Shown piece after piece: positions 9,377 to 18,544 of a stretch of 54,129 nucleotides of DNA. Source of the stretch: Candidatus Hydrogenedentota bacterium. Its GTDB lineage: Bacteria > Hydrogenedentota > Hydrogenedentia > Hydrogenedentales > JAEUWI01. The stretch's first letter is position 1. Each line of letters opens with the position of its first letter. The notes under the pieces are model-generated. The model worked only from the letters and a program-made list of their open reading frames with translations. It searched no databases and was not told the DNA's origin. A program made the translations under genes and the position numbers. The stretch is from positions 1 to 54,129 of the forward strand of contig JAEUWI010000050.1 in the NCBI GenBank assembly GCA_016791475.1, given 5' to 3'.

Positions 9377-9975
9377 GGTATGCCATCTCCCTTCAAAACG
9401 CTGTAACCGTTCGCTTCGATTCGCCGCCAGATGACATCGTCACGGCGGCCCAGAAGATCCACCCCTTCCACCAGAAACGGTCGAAGGGTTTCTTTTTTTT
9501 CACCCAACCAGCGCAGAAACGTCTCGCTGTCCACCGCCTCCACCGCATAGGGCGCCGCCTCCACCGAAGGTTGCTGTCCCGACTTCGCCACCACCATCAC
9601 CCGCGACTCCGCCTCATTCAAAAAAGCCAGCCGCACGCCCGGCTCCATCGCCAGGCGACTCCGCAGTACGTCGTAGGCGCTGCTCGCCTTGAGGATAATA
9701 TTGCGCAAATCCGAAAAAAAAGGGAAGTCCGTGTCCACCTGGTGGTAGGTGCGGTTCCCCTCCGCATGGCGAAACAACAGCCCGATGCTCACCAGCCGGT
9801 CCAACTCCCGCTGGACAGCGCGAATCGCCAGGCCGGTGGCCTGTTCCAGTTGCCGCTGATAATATGAGCGGTAGGGGTCCAGCATGAACACGCGCAAGAT
9901 CGACACCCGGGCCGACGACGCAAAGAGCGTCGCCAGGACCTTATTTGTATCCGGATGACTATAGATTGTAGTCAT
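9373..9975 (-). CDS. winged-helix DNA-binding protein with a degenerate nucleotidyltransferase-like tail
   Basis: A 200-aa product from the ATG at 9975; a TTG at 9990 is possible but less likely. Residues ~10-85 form a winged helix-turn-helix: a helix near SARVSILRVF, a recognition segment QLEQATGLAIRAVQRELDRL, and a wing LLFRHAEGNRTYHQVD. The second half (VRLAFLNEAESRVMVVAKSG) has the length and position of the nucleotidyltransferase domain often joined to such wHTH modules, but it lacks the GS...D.D motif, so it is probably inactive. It overlaps the next gene by 4 nt and is probably the regulator of that pair, perhaps autoregulated from the AT-rich upstream region. Confidence 0.75.
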   Translation of the reverse strand: MTTIYSHPDTNKVLATLFASSARVSILRVFMLDPYRSYYQRQLEQATGLAIRAVQRELDRLVSIGLLFRHAEGNRTYHQVDTDFPFFSDLRNIILKASSAYDVLRSRLAMEPGVRLAFLNEAESRVMVVAKSGQQPSVEAAPYAVEAVDSETFLRWLGEKKETLRPFLVEGVDLLGRRDDVIWRRIEANGYSVLKGDGIP

Positions 9976-10040
9976 TAATAGCGCAATCAAGTCAACTAAG
10001 CCATCAAATGTTTCTGTAGCTCCACAAGAGAGTGATTTAA

Positions 10041-10069
10041 AGCATACATTATTTGTTCAAAAAACACAA
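10041..10069 (-). promoter_or_regulatory. candidate promoter of the winged-helix pair
   Basis: On the minus strand, TTGTGT (10064-10069) is followed after 17 nt by TATGCT (10041-10046), in an AT-rich stretch about 65 nt ahead of the ATG at 9975. The spacing is ideal and the hexamers are fair matches to sigma70. The 9976-10140 segment is clearly more AT-rich than its surroundings. Confidence 0.4.
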
Positions 10070-10173
10070 TAGGTTGACGATAAGAATCAAAAAAATATTT
10101 TATTGTATACAGATAGTAGTCAAATGGTGGCGATGGGCGTATTCTGCTCGGTGAGCAGAGGAGGGGGGAGTTG

Positions 10174-10460
10174 GAACCGCAAATTTACGCAGATTTGCGC
10201 AAATGAAAACCGACGTGGGAGCGGAAACCCATGCGCACGCAAAAGAATGTGAAATGATCGGTATGGGGGAGCGGTAATTAAAGGGGTATCGACCACGGAA
10301 GGGCACGGAACTTCACGGAAGGAGCTTATTCGAGTTCAACATTACCAACGCCCCGAACCCTGCAAACAAAAATCGACCTTTTACAGTCTGAATGAAATTT
10401 GCGAAAATTTGCGGTTCAACGCTTTTGGTTGTGTCCCAAGGTTGCCCCCCTTCCGTGGTC
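10174..10460. repeat. gene-less composite of two inverted dispersed repeats
   Basis: An array of 10-nt units reading GAACCGCAAATTTACGC at 10174-10204 has an inverted partner ending GCGGTTC at 10396-10417. Overlapping it, GACCACGGAAGGG at 10291-10303 has an exact inverted copy at 10448-10460. The first family is the one that brackets the GxxExxY gene at 39210-39869; here there is no gene between the arms. The second family recurs at 106-136. The rest of 9976-10540 holds nothing else I can name. Confidence 0.65.
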
Positions 10461-10540
10461 CCAATCTCCCCGTCCCGTGAATGCAATATAATGAATCAGA
10501 ACCTTTGAACCCGTACCCGACCCCATCGGATGCCGCCACT

Positions 10541-11392
10541 ATGAAGTTCCCAATGACCCCCGTGCTCCTTGCCCTCATCCTCACCGGCGCCCTTGGACTC
10601 ACTGGCTGCTCCAGCCCGAAGCCCTGGCCGGAGAGTCCCCTCTACGACGCCCCGGAAAACGATCCCGCCTGGGTGGCGCCCGCCACCGAGCAGGAGGCCA
10701 TGGAGGCGATGGTCGGGCACTATGCCCACTACGACGTGGTGGCCTACGAGGGCGACACGCCCAACGGCCCCCTGTCCACCTTCATCATCTCCTACGGATT
10801 CACCGACCTCGTCATTGAAGACGGGGAGCTCGTCGAATACGATTCCTTCTGCCACGCCGAGCACAAGGCCAATCAGAATTTCACCACCGAATTCCCCGAT
10901 GCGGCCACCCAGGCCATCGTGCCCCGCCGGGCCGTCGTCGAGGTCTATCAGGAAAATGGCGCCTGGAAGCTTCACCGGCCCGCCACGCCCACCCTCATCG
11001 GCATAGACGGCGACCCCGACCTGCCCCTGTCCATGGACCCCGCCGATCCGCTGATCAATGACGCCGACAACGACGGGAAGCCCGGCGTCACGGTTTTCAT
11101 CAAGCTCTTCGGTCTTATCGACGGCGAACTCTACATCGCCCGCCGCGAAATCTTTCAGAACGATCTCACGCTCTATTCCGACGGCACCCTCCAGGGCACC
11201 GTGACGGATGATTCGGAGCAGCTCGTCGTCGGCGCATCACGCCGCATTCTCAACGTCCCCAACAACCCCGATCAGTCGGAAGATCTTGGATTGAGCCCCC
11301 TTATTCTCGTCCCCATTCCGGATGATATCGACACCTGCGAAGAGCTCATGGCCAATCGAGACGCGTACTTCCCCGCCGAGCCGGAATTCTGA
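10541..11392 (+). CDS. lipoprotein of unknown function
   Basis: A 283-aa product. The ATG at 10541 is chosen because it begins a classic lipoprotein signal: a short charged start, a hydrophobic run and the lipobox LTGC near residue 23. The mature protein is acidic and Pro-rich. It has a conserved-looking segment around EQEAMEAMVGHYAHYDVV and a DADNDGKPG stretch that resembles a calcium-binding loop. No family is recognised. It stands alone, with no partner on the same strand nearby. There is no strong ribosome site. Confidence 0.75.
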   Translation: MKFPMTPVLLALILTGALGLTGCSSPKPWPESPLYDAPENDPAWVAPATEQEAMEAMVGHYAHYDVVAYEGDTPNGPLSTFIISYGFTDLVIEDGELVEYDSFCHAEHKANQNFTTEFPDAATQAIVPRRAVVEVYQENGAWKLHRPATPTLIGIDGDPDLPLSMDPADPLINDADNDGKPGVTVFIKLFGLIDGELYIARREIFQNDLTLYSDGTLQGTVTDDSEQLVVGASRRILNVPNNPDQSEDLGLSPLILVPIPDDIDTCEELMANRDAYFPAEPEF

Positions 11393-11499
11393 AAATGCGG
11401 GAGCGCGGGTTTTCTTACCCGCGTATCGTGCGACGAAGCCGCACGAGAAACAAGGACTGGAAAGTCCGTGCTCCCGCAGACTGATGCATTCACCAGCGC

Positions 11500-11982
11500 T
11501 CAGTTCATCCGCCAGATGGTGAAGTTCAGGCAGGCCGCAAAAGAGCTCCACGCCAGGTAAGGCGCCAGCAGCGCGGTCGCCACCTTCGAGTGCCGCCAGA
11601 ACGCCACCATGGTGGCCACCAGCGCGCACCACAGCAGCAGGATCTCGCCAAAAGCGAGGCCTGGATTCCGCGCCCCGAAGAAGATGATCGACCAGACCGC
11701 GTTCAGCGCCAACTGTGCCAGAAACAGCGTCACCGCGCCCCGCGTCTCCGTCCACTTGCCCGACCGCCACACCAGCCAAAGCGCCAGGCCCATCATCGCA
11801 TACAGCGTCGTCCACACCGGCCCAAACACCCAGGGCGGTGGCGTCCATGTGGGTTTCGCAATCTCCGGATACCACGTGCGAACAGAGGTCGCCGTAAAGG
11901 CTCCGCCAATCCCCGCAGCCGAGAAACAAAGCACCTGCGCGAGGATAAATGAGAACGTATTTTTCAGTGCGGTCTTGATCAT
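11500..11982 (-). CDS. tspO: TspO/MBR family membrane protein
   Basis: A 160-aa integral membrane protein with five hydrophobic segments, the size and topology of the TspO/MBR (peripheral benzodiazepine receptor-like) family. The signature W.PPPWVFGPVWT.LY..MG is present around residues 48-67, as are later family features (NAVWSIIFFG..N..LAF, then APYLAWSSFAACLN). TspO binds tetrapyrroles such as protoporphyrin and modulates stress or light-dependent responses in bacteria. The ATG at 11982 is chosen to fit the family length; the frame is open upstream to 12063. No partner gene is evident. Confidence 0.9.
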   Translation of the reverse strand: MIKTALKNTFSFILAQVLCFSAAGIGGAFTATSVRTWYPEIAKPTWTPPPWVFGPVWTTLYAMMGLALWLVWRSGKWTETRGAVTLFLAQLALNAVWSIIFFGARNPGLAFGEILLLWCALVATMVAFWRHSKVATALLAPYLAWSSFAACLNFTIWRMN

Positions 11983-12177
11983 AGTGTGAAGAGTATAGAT
12001 CAACGCCGCGCAAGTTGTGCAATACGCAATATGAACCGAAATCCGCCGCGGTGGATTGACCATTTTCGTTGAGGCAAGAAGTTATTGCGGCTCCAGCACT
12101 GCAATAAGTTTGTAGAATCACCCGGAGCGCATTCACCACACGAATCTGGAGTGCCTGCATTGCACTTGGTCATGCCC

Positions 12178-13036
12178 TGCCTCAACCTGAAAGGTTAAGC
12201 CACTTTCGGTGCACGTTGATGATGGTAATCGCGCAGTGATAATCGGCGAGCGCCTTGCTATACTCACCACGCAAGGAGACCTAGACCGATGGAAAGTTCT
12301 TCTGAAAACGAGGAGCTCAACGAGGTTCCGCATTCGCACTTCCTTCAGCGCGATTCGCCGGTTCAGATTGATCGGCGAAATCTTCCCCACTGGCGCCTCT
12401 CTGGAGTATTCAACTACGTCACCTGGCGCCTTTTTGATTCGTTGCCACAGGAAAAGCTCAACGCATGGCGCACTGAAAAGCATGCGTGGCTTATGCAGCA
12501 CCCGAAACCCTGGAATGCCTCCACTTCCAGCCAATACCGCGATCTGTTTCCAAAGCGACTGGATGGCTGGCTGGATGCGGGCTACGGTGGATGCTATTTG
12601 CGCAGAGCGGAGTGCGCTCAAATCGTCTCGAACGCTTTTCACTTCTTCGATGGCGTTCGCTACGACCTGGCATCTTACGTGGTCATGCCGAACCACGTGC
12701 ATGCGCTATTCCTGCTTCGCGACGGAATGGAACTGGAAAGGGTGACAGGGTCCATCAAGGGATTCACCGCCAGGGAAATCAATAAGGTGCTTGGGCGTAG
12801 CGGCACCCTGTGGCAACACGAAGGATTTGATCATCTCCTGCGTGGCGTACAGCAGCTTGAAGGTTGCCTTACTTACATTCGTAGAAATCCGGAGGATGCC
12901 GGGCTCAAAGCCGGAGAGTTTATCCACTACGAATCTCCCGGCTTCAAGGATTTTGAAAAGTGGCTTTGACCATCGAGTGAGCCTTTTTGCACACTCAATG
13001 TGCACCGAAAGTGGCTTAACCTTTCAGGTTGAGGCA
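12178..13036. mobile_element. RAYT-REP unit with perfect 36-nt terminal inverted repeats
   Basis: The 36 nt at 12178-12213 are the exact reverse complement of 13001-13036, and together they enclose the RAYT gene. Inside each arm, AACCT-gaa-AGGTT can form a 5-bp hairpin, as REP sequences do. Diverged relatives of the arm occur as gene-less inverted pairs at 28515-28672 and 35077-35232. A GTTGAGGCAAGAA fragment also occurs at 12069-12081. Together these look like an autonomous RAYT locus and its non-autonomous offspring. Confidence 0.85.
12289..12969 (+). CDS. REP-associated tyrosine transposase (RAYT, Y1 HUH family)
   Basis: A 226-aa product. The start has AAGGAG 10 nt upstream. Motifs of the Y1_Tnp/IS200-like HUH superfamily are plain: an N-terminal LPHWRLSGVFNYVTWRL strand, the metal-binding HUH motif as MPNHVHAL (H136, H138), and a catalytic Tyr at about Y196 in YIRRNPEDAGL, typical of RAYTs. 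RAYTs are single-copy domesticated transposases that cut and join single-stranded REP hairpins. The gene lies between perfect inverted REPs (12178-12213 and 13001-13036). It appears intact. Confidence 0.92.
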   Translation: MESSSENEELNEVPHSHFLQRDSPVQIDRRNLPHWRLSGVFNYVTWRLFDSLPQEKLNAWRTEKHAWLMQHPKPWNASTSSQYRDLFPKRLDGWLDAGYGGCYLRRAECAQIVSNAFHFFDGVRYDLASYVVMPNHVHALFLLRDGMELERVTGSIKGFTAREINKVLGRSGTLWQHEGFDHLLRGVQQLEGCLTYIRRNPEDAGLKAGEFIHYESPGFKDFEKWL

Positions 13037-13189
13037 AGAATCGCTTCAATCGCCCAAGGCTCGTTGCTCCTTTGTTCGAGTTTCTGCATGCCGAGAAATA
13101 TCAGGGCACCGCGGAACCAGCGTTCGCTGTGATATATGAGTTCCCGATAGGCGACACGAAATTTCCCACACCGACCCCGGTCCCCGTCC

Positions 13190-15895
13190 CTACCCCTTCC
13201 GCAGCGGCACGAGGCGCACGGGGCCCAGCAGCCCCGAGTCCATCAGGGGCCAGCCGCCGGCGTCGAAAGTCTTGTACTGGATGTTCACGAAGTTGATCTC
13301 CTCGAAGATCTTCCAGTTCACCTTCCTGCGGTCCATATCGGCGATGCGGTTGGCGGCGAGATTGCTCACGTCGATTTCCAGGCAGTTCGCCTTCAGTCTC
13401 AGGGGCTGTGTGAAGGTGAGCGTGGCGGGCAGGCTCCAGGCGCAGCCGAGAAACTCCCCGTTCAGCGTGACGCGGGCACTTTCACAAACTTTCCCCAGCT
13501 CCAGGCGCCAGGCCTCCGGCTTCGCGCCGGGAGCGTCGAAATTGATGGTGTAGCGCGCGGCGCCGCCGAATCGCTTTGCCTCCTCGTCGGGTGCGTTGGT
13601 CCACGATTCCAGCGTGACCGTGCGGTAGGTCTCGGGAAGTTCCGGCCCGCCCTTGAAGAAGGTCACATCCCACTCGCCTTCGACCGCAACCGCCTCGCCC
13701 GCGGGCTGCCAATAGGGCCAGGCCGCACCGGCGATCTCGCGTTCGGCGTAGGTCCGCAGGAAGCATGATTCCCCTGGCTCCAGCGCAATGCGCACCGCCG
13801 TGGCGCGGTCGCGGGTCTCCGTCTGCGCAAGTCCCCGGCGTTCATTCAAGGCATCGAGCAACACGACGCTCCTCGCGGGTGTTGCGAGGGTCCAGAAATC
13901 ATCCACCGGCTGCGCGGTCAGGTTGGCGACAAAGTAGAGCCAGCCTTCCGCATGCTTCAGGCGGATCATGGACAGGCCCGAGGTAGCCAATGCTTCCGGC
14001 GCAACGCCCGCGCCCGACAAAACTGTCTCCAGCGCCTGCGCTTCAAAGATCTGGCCCGCGCCCGGTCGGCTATCCCGCACCGCCTTCAGCGCGGCGCGGC
14101 GCGCCTCCAGATTGCCGAAGCCGGGCACGTCCTCGGGCACCTTGCCGAGGAAGGCCACCGTCGCGCCGGCCTCCGCCAGTTTGAATAATTGCCCCAGGGT
14201 CTCGGGCGCCATGCGCGGCGTCTCGGGAATGACCAGCACCGCGTAGGGGTTGCCGCCGAGCAGCACCCGGCCCCGCTCCACCGTCGCGCCCTGCAGGATC
14301 GTGTCGGAAACATAGTCGAAAGAGTGGCCCATCGCCGCGAGGGCCTTCGCGGTATCATAAAAAGGCGTGCCGATGAGCCATTGATCGATGTTGTGCACCG
14401 TGAGCTGCTTCCGCAATCCCTTCGGGTCGTGCCACACATCGTTAATCGGAAAATAAAGCAGTACATCGTTGGCCGGCGTGCATTCCTGCAGCAGCGCCTG
14501 ACACCGGGCGACATAAGCATTCAAGAATTTAAAATCATCCCACCAGGGATTCGACGGCGCAAAGTGGACCGACGCATAAAAGAGCCAGCCGGGCCAGGGC
14601 GCATCCGCCGGAGAGTAAGGCGTGCCGTGGTAGGCGATGTTATTGATACCCGCCGCCAGAAGCTGGTCAATCTCCGGCTTGCACTGGGACAGCGCCACCT
14701 GGAAGTGCTCGCCAAGCCAGGTGCAGGTCTCCGCCGAAATCAGCGGCTTGCCCGTCGTGTGCGCGGCGGAAGACGAGAACTTCAGCATCAACAGGTCGGG
14801 TGGTTCGTTGTCGAAGTTCGGATCCTTGCGCAGCCCCGGAATGGGAAAGCCGGAGGGGCCGAAAATCTCCGTCTCTGGAATGTCCGACGCCGCATAAAGA
14901 TCGAGCAGGTTGCCCGGCGAGCCGTGGGCCTGATTTCGTGAGCGAGAGCCCTGCGCGTGGGTCCACTCGGTCCATTGGGCAATATAATCCTTCAGCAACA
15001 GATCGCCCAGCGTCGTGCGGTAGTCCGCCTTGATCCGCGCCACGCGGTCCTCATCTCCTTCCCCCGCGAGTTCGGGCAGATGGCGCCGCAGATCATAGCC
15101 GTGCTGCTTTTCGAAAGCAGACCAGAAGCCCGGGGTCCAGTCGCCGCCATATTCAAACGAGTCGTGGGAAAAGGCCCGGAGAGGCGCACCCTCGAAATGA
15201 TCCCAGCCCGCGCTGAAATGGGCCAGGTAGCGCTGGAGCGCCTCGCCGGAATAAGAATTCAACACCCGCCCCGCGCCCCCCGGACCCGCCCGCTCCACCA
15301 GGCTTCCGGAGAATCGATAGTAGGCCGCGTAAAACGCAGGCGCGCCTTCCGGCAGCGTTCCGATGAATTTCCCATCCTCCACCTGATCCGTCAGGTCAAG
15401 AACGGCCCCATCCGCGCCATAGGCCATGAAGGCGTGGAGCGTGCCGCCTTCGGGCAGTCCCACGGCGTCGCCGGTTTTTGTGAGTTCCACTTTCGCCACC
15501 GTGAGCTTCGCGTCGGCATCCTCCAGCGTCACCGTGGGCCCGCCGAAGGGCCAGCCCGTGCCCGTGGGCATGTCCACCCCCATGCCGAGCCGCGCGGCCT
15601 CGTTCGTCGTGTGGGCCATCATCGCGAGCCATTCCGGCGAGAGGTGTTGGAGATTGTTATTTTCATTCCCTTTCACGCCATAAATGGGCACGATTTCCAC
15701 GCCACCCAGCCCGGCGGCGGAGAGGGACTCCAGCCACGTCGTGAGGTTCGCCTTGTCCACGGCGCTCCCGAGCCACCAGGCCCGGGTCCACGGCTTCGCC
15801 ATCGTGCCCTGCTTGGGAAAGGTAAAAGGATCCGACTCAGCGGGTGCGGGGAGGCAGGCCCCGACAAGCAACACAGTGGCAAGCAGCAGGCGCAT
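13190..15895 (-). CDS. secreted GH106-like alpha-L-rhamnosidase
   Basis: A 901-aa product from the ATG at 15895, chosen because GAAGGG lies 11 nt upstream; the in-frame ATG at 15904 is only 2 nt from it. The signal peptide ends near APAES. The body matches the Glyco_hydro_106 type: an opening FTFPKQGTMAKPWTRAWWLG, then VDMPTGTGWPFGGP, a central HDSFEYGGDWTPGF segment, SAETCTW near the middle, and C-terminal beta-sandwich domains (YTINFDAPGAKPEAWRLELG, LNGEFLGCAW) that carry sugars in this family. The length agrees with GH106 enzymes, which remove rhamnose from pectin or exopolysaccharide. The catalytic Glu residues were not assigned. The enzyme is probably periplasmic. Confidence 0.85.
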   Translation of the reverse strand: MRLLLATVLLVGACLPAPAESDPFTFPKQGTMAKPWTRAWWLGSAVDKANLTTWLESLSAAGLGGVEIVPIYGVKGNENNNLQHLSPEWLAMMAHTTNEAARLGMGVDMPTGTGWPFGGPTVTLEDADAKLTVAKVELTKTGDAVGLPEGGTLHAFMAYGADGAVLDLTDQVEDGKFIGTLPEGAPAFYAAYYRFSGSLVERAGPGGAGRVLNSYSGEALQRYLAHFSAGWDHFEGAPLRAFSHDSFEYGGDWTPGFWSAFEKQHGYDLRRHLPELAGEGDEDRVARIKADYRTTLGDLLLKDYIAQWTEWTHAQGSRSRNQAHGSPGNLLDLYAASDIPETEIFGPSGFPIPGLRKDPNFDNEPPDLLMLKFSSSAAHTTGKPLISAETCTWLGEHFQVALSQCKPEIDQLLAAGINNIAYHGTPYSPADAPWPGWLFYASVHFAPSNPWWDDFKFLNAYVARCQALLQECTPANDVLLYFPINDVWHDPKGLRKQLTVHNIDQWLIGTPFYDTAKALAAMGHSFDYVSDTILQGATVERGRVLLGGNPYAVLVIPETPRMAPETLGQLFKLAEAGATVAFLGKVPEDVPGFGNLEARRAALKAVRDSRPGAGQIFEAQALETVLSGAGVAPEALATSGLSMIRLKHAEGWLYFVANLTAQPVDDFWTLATPARSVVLLDALNERRGLAQTETRDRATAVRIALEPGESCFLRTYAEREIAGAAWPYWQPAGEAVAVEGEWDVTFFKGGPELPETYRTVTLESWTNAPDEEAKRFGGAARYTINFDAPGAKPEAWRLELGKVCESARVTLNGEFLGCAWSLPATLTFTQPLRLKANCLEIDVSNLAANRIADMDRRKVNWKIFEEINFVNIQYKTFDAGGWPLMDSGLLGPVRLVPLRKG

Positions 15896-16078
15896 GGGTG
15901 TCATAGCCCTTCGGTAAATGGACGGTTTATACAGCGTAATGATCGCCCCACCATCCTATCGCAAATGATTCCACAGGCGGAAGCTAACACAATCCTGCTT
16001 TGACATTTTCCGCCGGATGTGCCACGGTATAGCCGTGTATCGGGAAAGGCGAATCATCGCCCACAGATCGGGAACCCC

Positions 16079-18529
16079 ATGAAATACCTTGCGATTGCCC
16101 TGCTCCTCTTTGCCGTATTTCAATCCGCCCCGGTGCCTGCCGCCGAGCTGCCCGGCCCCACGGAATCCGGCTATCGCCTGCCCAACGGCTGGCAGATCAC
16201 GCCCGTCGGCACCGCCGTGCCCGTAAATGATCTCGTGACCAACCTGCTGCCCTCCCCCGATGGAAAATTCATGCTGGCCCTCAGCAGCGGCTACAATCCC
16301 CACGAGCTGGTGCTCATCAACATCGCAAGTGGCGAGCGCAGCCAGGTCATTGCTCTCCCTACGTCCTTCATGGGCCTCGCCTGGTCGCCCGACGGCACGA
16401 CGCTCTATGTCTCCGGCGGAAACAACAAATCGAAGGAGGGTGTTCGCGCGCCCGTCTATGCCTTTGCCTACGACGGCAATCGATTGTCGGACAAGCCCAT
16501 CCGCGAGCTCGCGGAAAGCGTCGCCCCCGATGACATCTATTGGAGCGGTCTGGCCCACCATCCTTCCCAGCCCCTGCTGTATGCGGCGAATCGCACGGCC
16601 GGCAACATCGTCGTTTTCGATACGGCAAAGGGCGAAATCGTCACCCGCGTTGCTACCGGGGTAAATCCCTATGATCTCGTGCTGTCTCCCGACGGCGCCC
16701 GGCTCTACTGCTCCAACTGGGCCAGCGACAGCGTTTCCGTCATCGACACCGCGAGCGACACCATCGTGGCCACCATCGAGGTGGGGGACAACCCCAATGA
16801 CATGATCCTCGCGAAGGACGGACGCCTCTTCGTCTGCTGTGCTAACGACAATTCCGTGGTGGTCATCGACACCGCCCGGGGACGCGCCGTGGGCACCATC
16901 ATCACCTCCCTTCACGAGCGCGCGCCGGAAGGCTCCACGCCCAATGCTCTCGCCCTCGATCCCGAATCGGAAACGCTCTATGTGGCCAACGCGGACAACA
17001 ACAATGTCTGCGTGGTGGATGTGGAAGACGCCGCGGAAAGTGCCGTCCTCGGCTTTCTGCCCGCAGGCTGGTATCCCTCCGCCCTGGGCATGAGCCCCGA
17101 TGGCGCAACACTTTACATCGGCAATGCCAAGGGCCTCGCCTCCTCGGCCAACATCCGCGGTCCCCACAGCCCCCTGCCCGAGGGCGAAGAGGGGAAGGGC
17201 ACCACCAAGTCCACCGTGAAAGGCTCGGTGAATATTGTCTCCGTGGCCGACTACAAGGCGCGCCTGCGCGAATTGACCAAACAGGCCTATGCAAACTGCC
17301 CCTATAACGACGACTTGCTTGCAAAGGCAAAGCCCCGGGGCGCCGAACCCAGCGTCATTCCCGAGACCGTGGGCGCAGGCTCCGCCATCAAGCACGTGAT
17401 CTACATCATCAAGGAAAACCGCACCTACGACCAGGTCTTCGGCGATCTGCCCCAGGGCAACGGGGACCCGCGCCTCGCCATCTTTGGCCGGGAAATTACG
17501 CCCAATCATCACGCTCTCGCCGAGCAGTTTGTCCTCCTCGACAACCTCTACTGCGATGCCGAAGTGAGTGTGGACGGCCACCAATGGTCCAACGCGGCCT
17601 ATGCCACGGACTTTGCGGAAAAACTGTGGCCCGCGGCCTACAGCGGTCTCGGCGGTGCCCCCATGACCGACGCTTCCATTCCCGCATCGGGCTACATGTG
17701 GGACCTGTGCAAGCGCAAGGGCCTGACCTACCGCAGTTACGGCGAGTTCGCCGAGCGTGTGAGCGAGGGCGAAGCCATGGGTAGCCGCGCCCAGGGACTT
17801 AATGGCCACGTAGCGCCCCACTACCTCAACTGGGGCGCGCGCGACACGGAGAACGCCAAGGAATTCATCAAAGAGTTCGACGTCTATGAGGCCAACTTCG
17901 ACAATCCCGATCCCGAGAAGCGGCTGCCGAACTACATCGTCATGGGCCTGCCCGAAGATCATACCGTGGGCAGCAGCCCCGGCAAGCCCACCATCCAGGC
18001 CGCGGTCGGCAGCAATGACTACGCCCTGGGCCTCATTGTCGAGCGCCTCACCCACAGCAGGTACTGGCCGGAAATGGCCATCTTCGTCATTGAAGACGAC
18101 GCCCAGGACGGCCCCGACCACGTGGACGCGCGCCGCACCATCGGTTTCGCCATCAGCCCCTATATCCGCCGCCAGACCGTGGACAGCACCTTCTATACGA
18201 CCTCATCGCTGCTGCGCACCATGCAGTTGCTCCTCGGCCTGCCGCCCATGAGCCAGTTCGACGCCTCGGCGAATCCCATGTATCGAAGCTTCTCCGACGT
18301 GGCCGATCTCGCGCCCTACACCCACCTCGAACCGACCACCGACATCAACGCGCTCAACGAAAAGACCGCCTGGGGTGCGAAGGAATCCATGGAGATGGAC
18401 TTCTCCGAGTTCGACCGCATGCCCATGGCCCAGTTCAACGAGATCATCTGGAAAAACGCCAAGGGTCCCGACAGCGAGATGCCCCTGCCGGTTCATCGCT
18501 TCGTGGCCGCCAGCCTGGTGGAGGAATAA
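16079..18529 (+). CDS. bifunctional YncE-type beta-propeller / phosphoesterase
   Basis: An 816-aa secreted protein. The ATG at 16079 begins a signal peptide ending APVPAAE. Residues ~40-380 are YVTN/YncE-type beta-propeller repeats (PDGTTLYVSGG, PDGARLYCSNWASDSVSVIDTA, LYVANADNNNVCVVD). Residues ~420-790 are a phosphoesterase-family alkaline phosphatase-like domain: KHVIYIIKENRTYDQVFGD, then DGHQWSNAAY, then a metal-site block IEDDAQDGPDHVD. This fusion is common in Planctomycetes and Acidobacteria, with unknown substrate. Its stop is 15 nt from the convergent stop of the flippase. Confidence 0.9.
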   Translation: MKYLAIALLLFAVFQSAPVPAAELPGPTESGYRLPNGWQITPVGTAVPVNDLVTNLLPSPDGKFMLALSSGYNPHELVLINIASGERSQVIALPTSFMGLAWSPDGTTLYVSGGNNKSKEGVRAPVYAFAYDGNRLSDKPIRELAESVAPDDIYWSGLAHHPSQPLLYAANRTAGNIVVFDTAKGEIVTRVATGVNPYDLVLSPDGARLYCSNWASDSVSVIDTASDTIVATIEVGDNPNDMILAKDGRLFVCCANDNSVVVIDTARGRAVGTIITSLHERAPEGSTPNALALDPESETLYVANADNNNVCVVDVEDAAESAVLGFLPAGWYPSALGMSPDGATLYIGNAKGLASSANIRGPHSPLPEGEEGKGTTKSTVKGSVNIVSVADYKARLRELTKQAYANCPYNDDLLAKAKPRGAEPSVIPETVGAGSAIKHVIYIIKENRTYDQVFGDLPQGNGDPRLAIFGREITPNHHALAEQFVLLDNLYCDAEVSVDGHQWSNAAYATDFAEKLWPAAYSGLGGAPMTDASIPASGYMWDLCKRKGLTYRSYGEFAERVSEGEAMGSRAQGLNGHVAPHYLNWGARDTENAKEFIKEFDVYEANFDNPDPEKRLPNYIVMGLPEDHTVGSSPGKPTIQAAVGSNDYALGLIVERLTHSRYWPEMAIFVIEDDAQDGPDHVDARRTIGFAISPYIRRQTVDSTFYTTSSLLRTMQLLLGLPPMSQFDASANPMYRSFSDVADLAPYTHLEPTTDINALNEKTAWGAKESMEMDFSEFDRMPMAQFNEIIWKNAKGPDSEMPLPVHRFVAASLVEE

Positions 18530-18544
18530 GGGAACGGCGTGTCC

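Noticed and set aside
13272-15890. Long open frames antisense to the rhamnosidase
   Set aside because: They are high-GC mirror frames with Arg/Pro/Ala-rich products and no motifs. The minus-strand GH106 reading is clearly coding.
15956-18121. 721-codon antisense frame over the YncE/phosphoesterase gene
   Set aside because: It is Gly/Val/His-rich and featureless, a shadow of the plus-strand gene with well-defined motifs.
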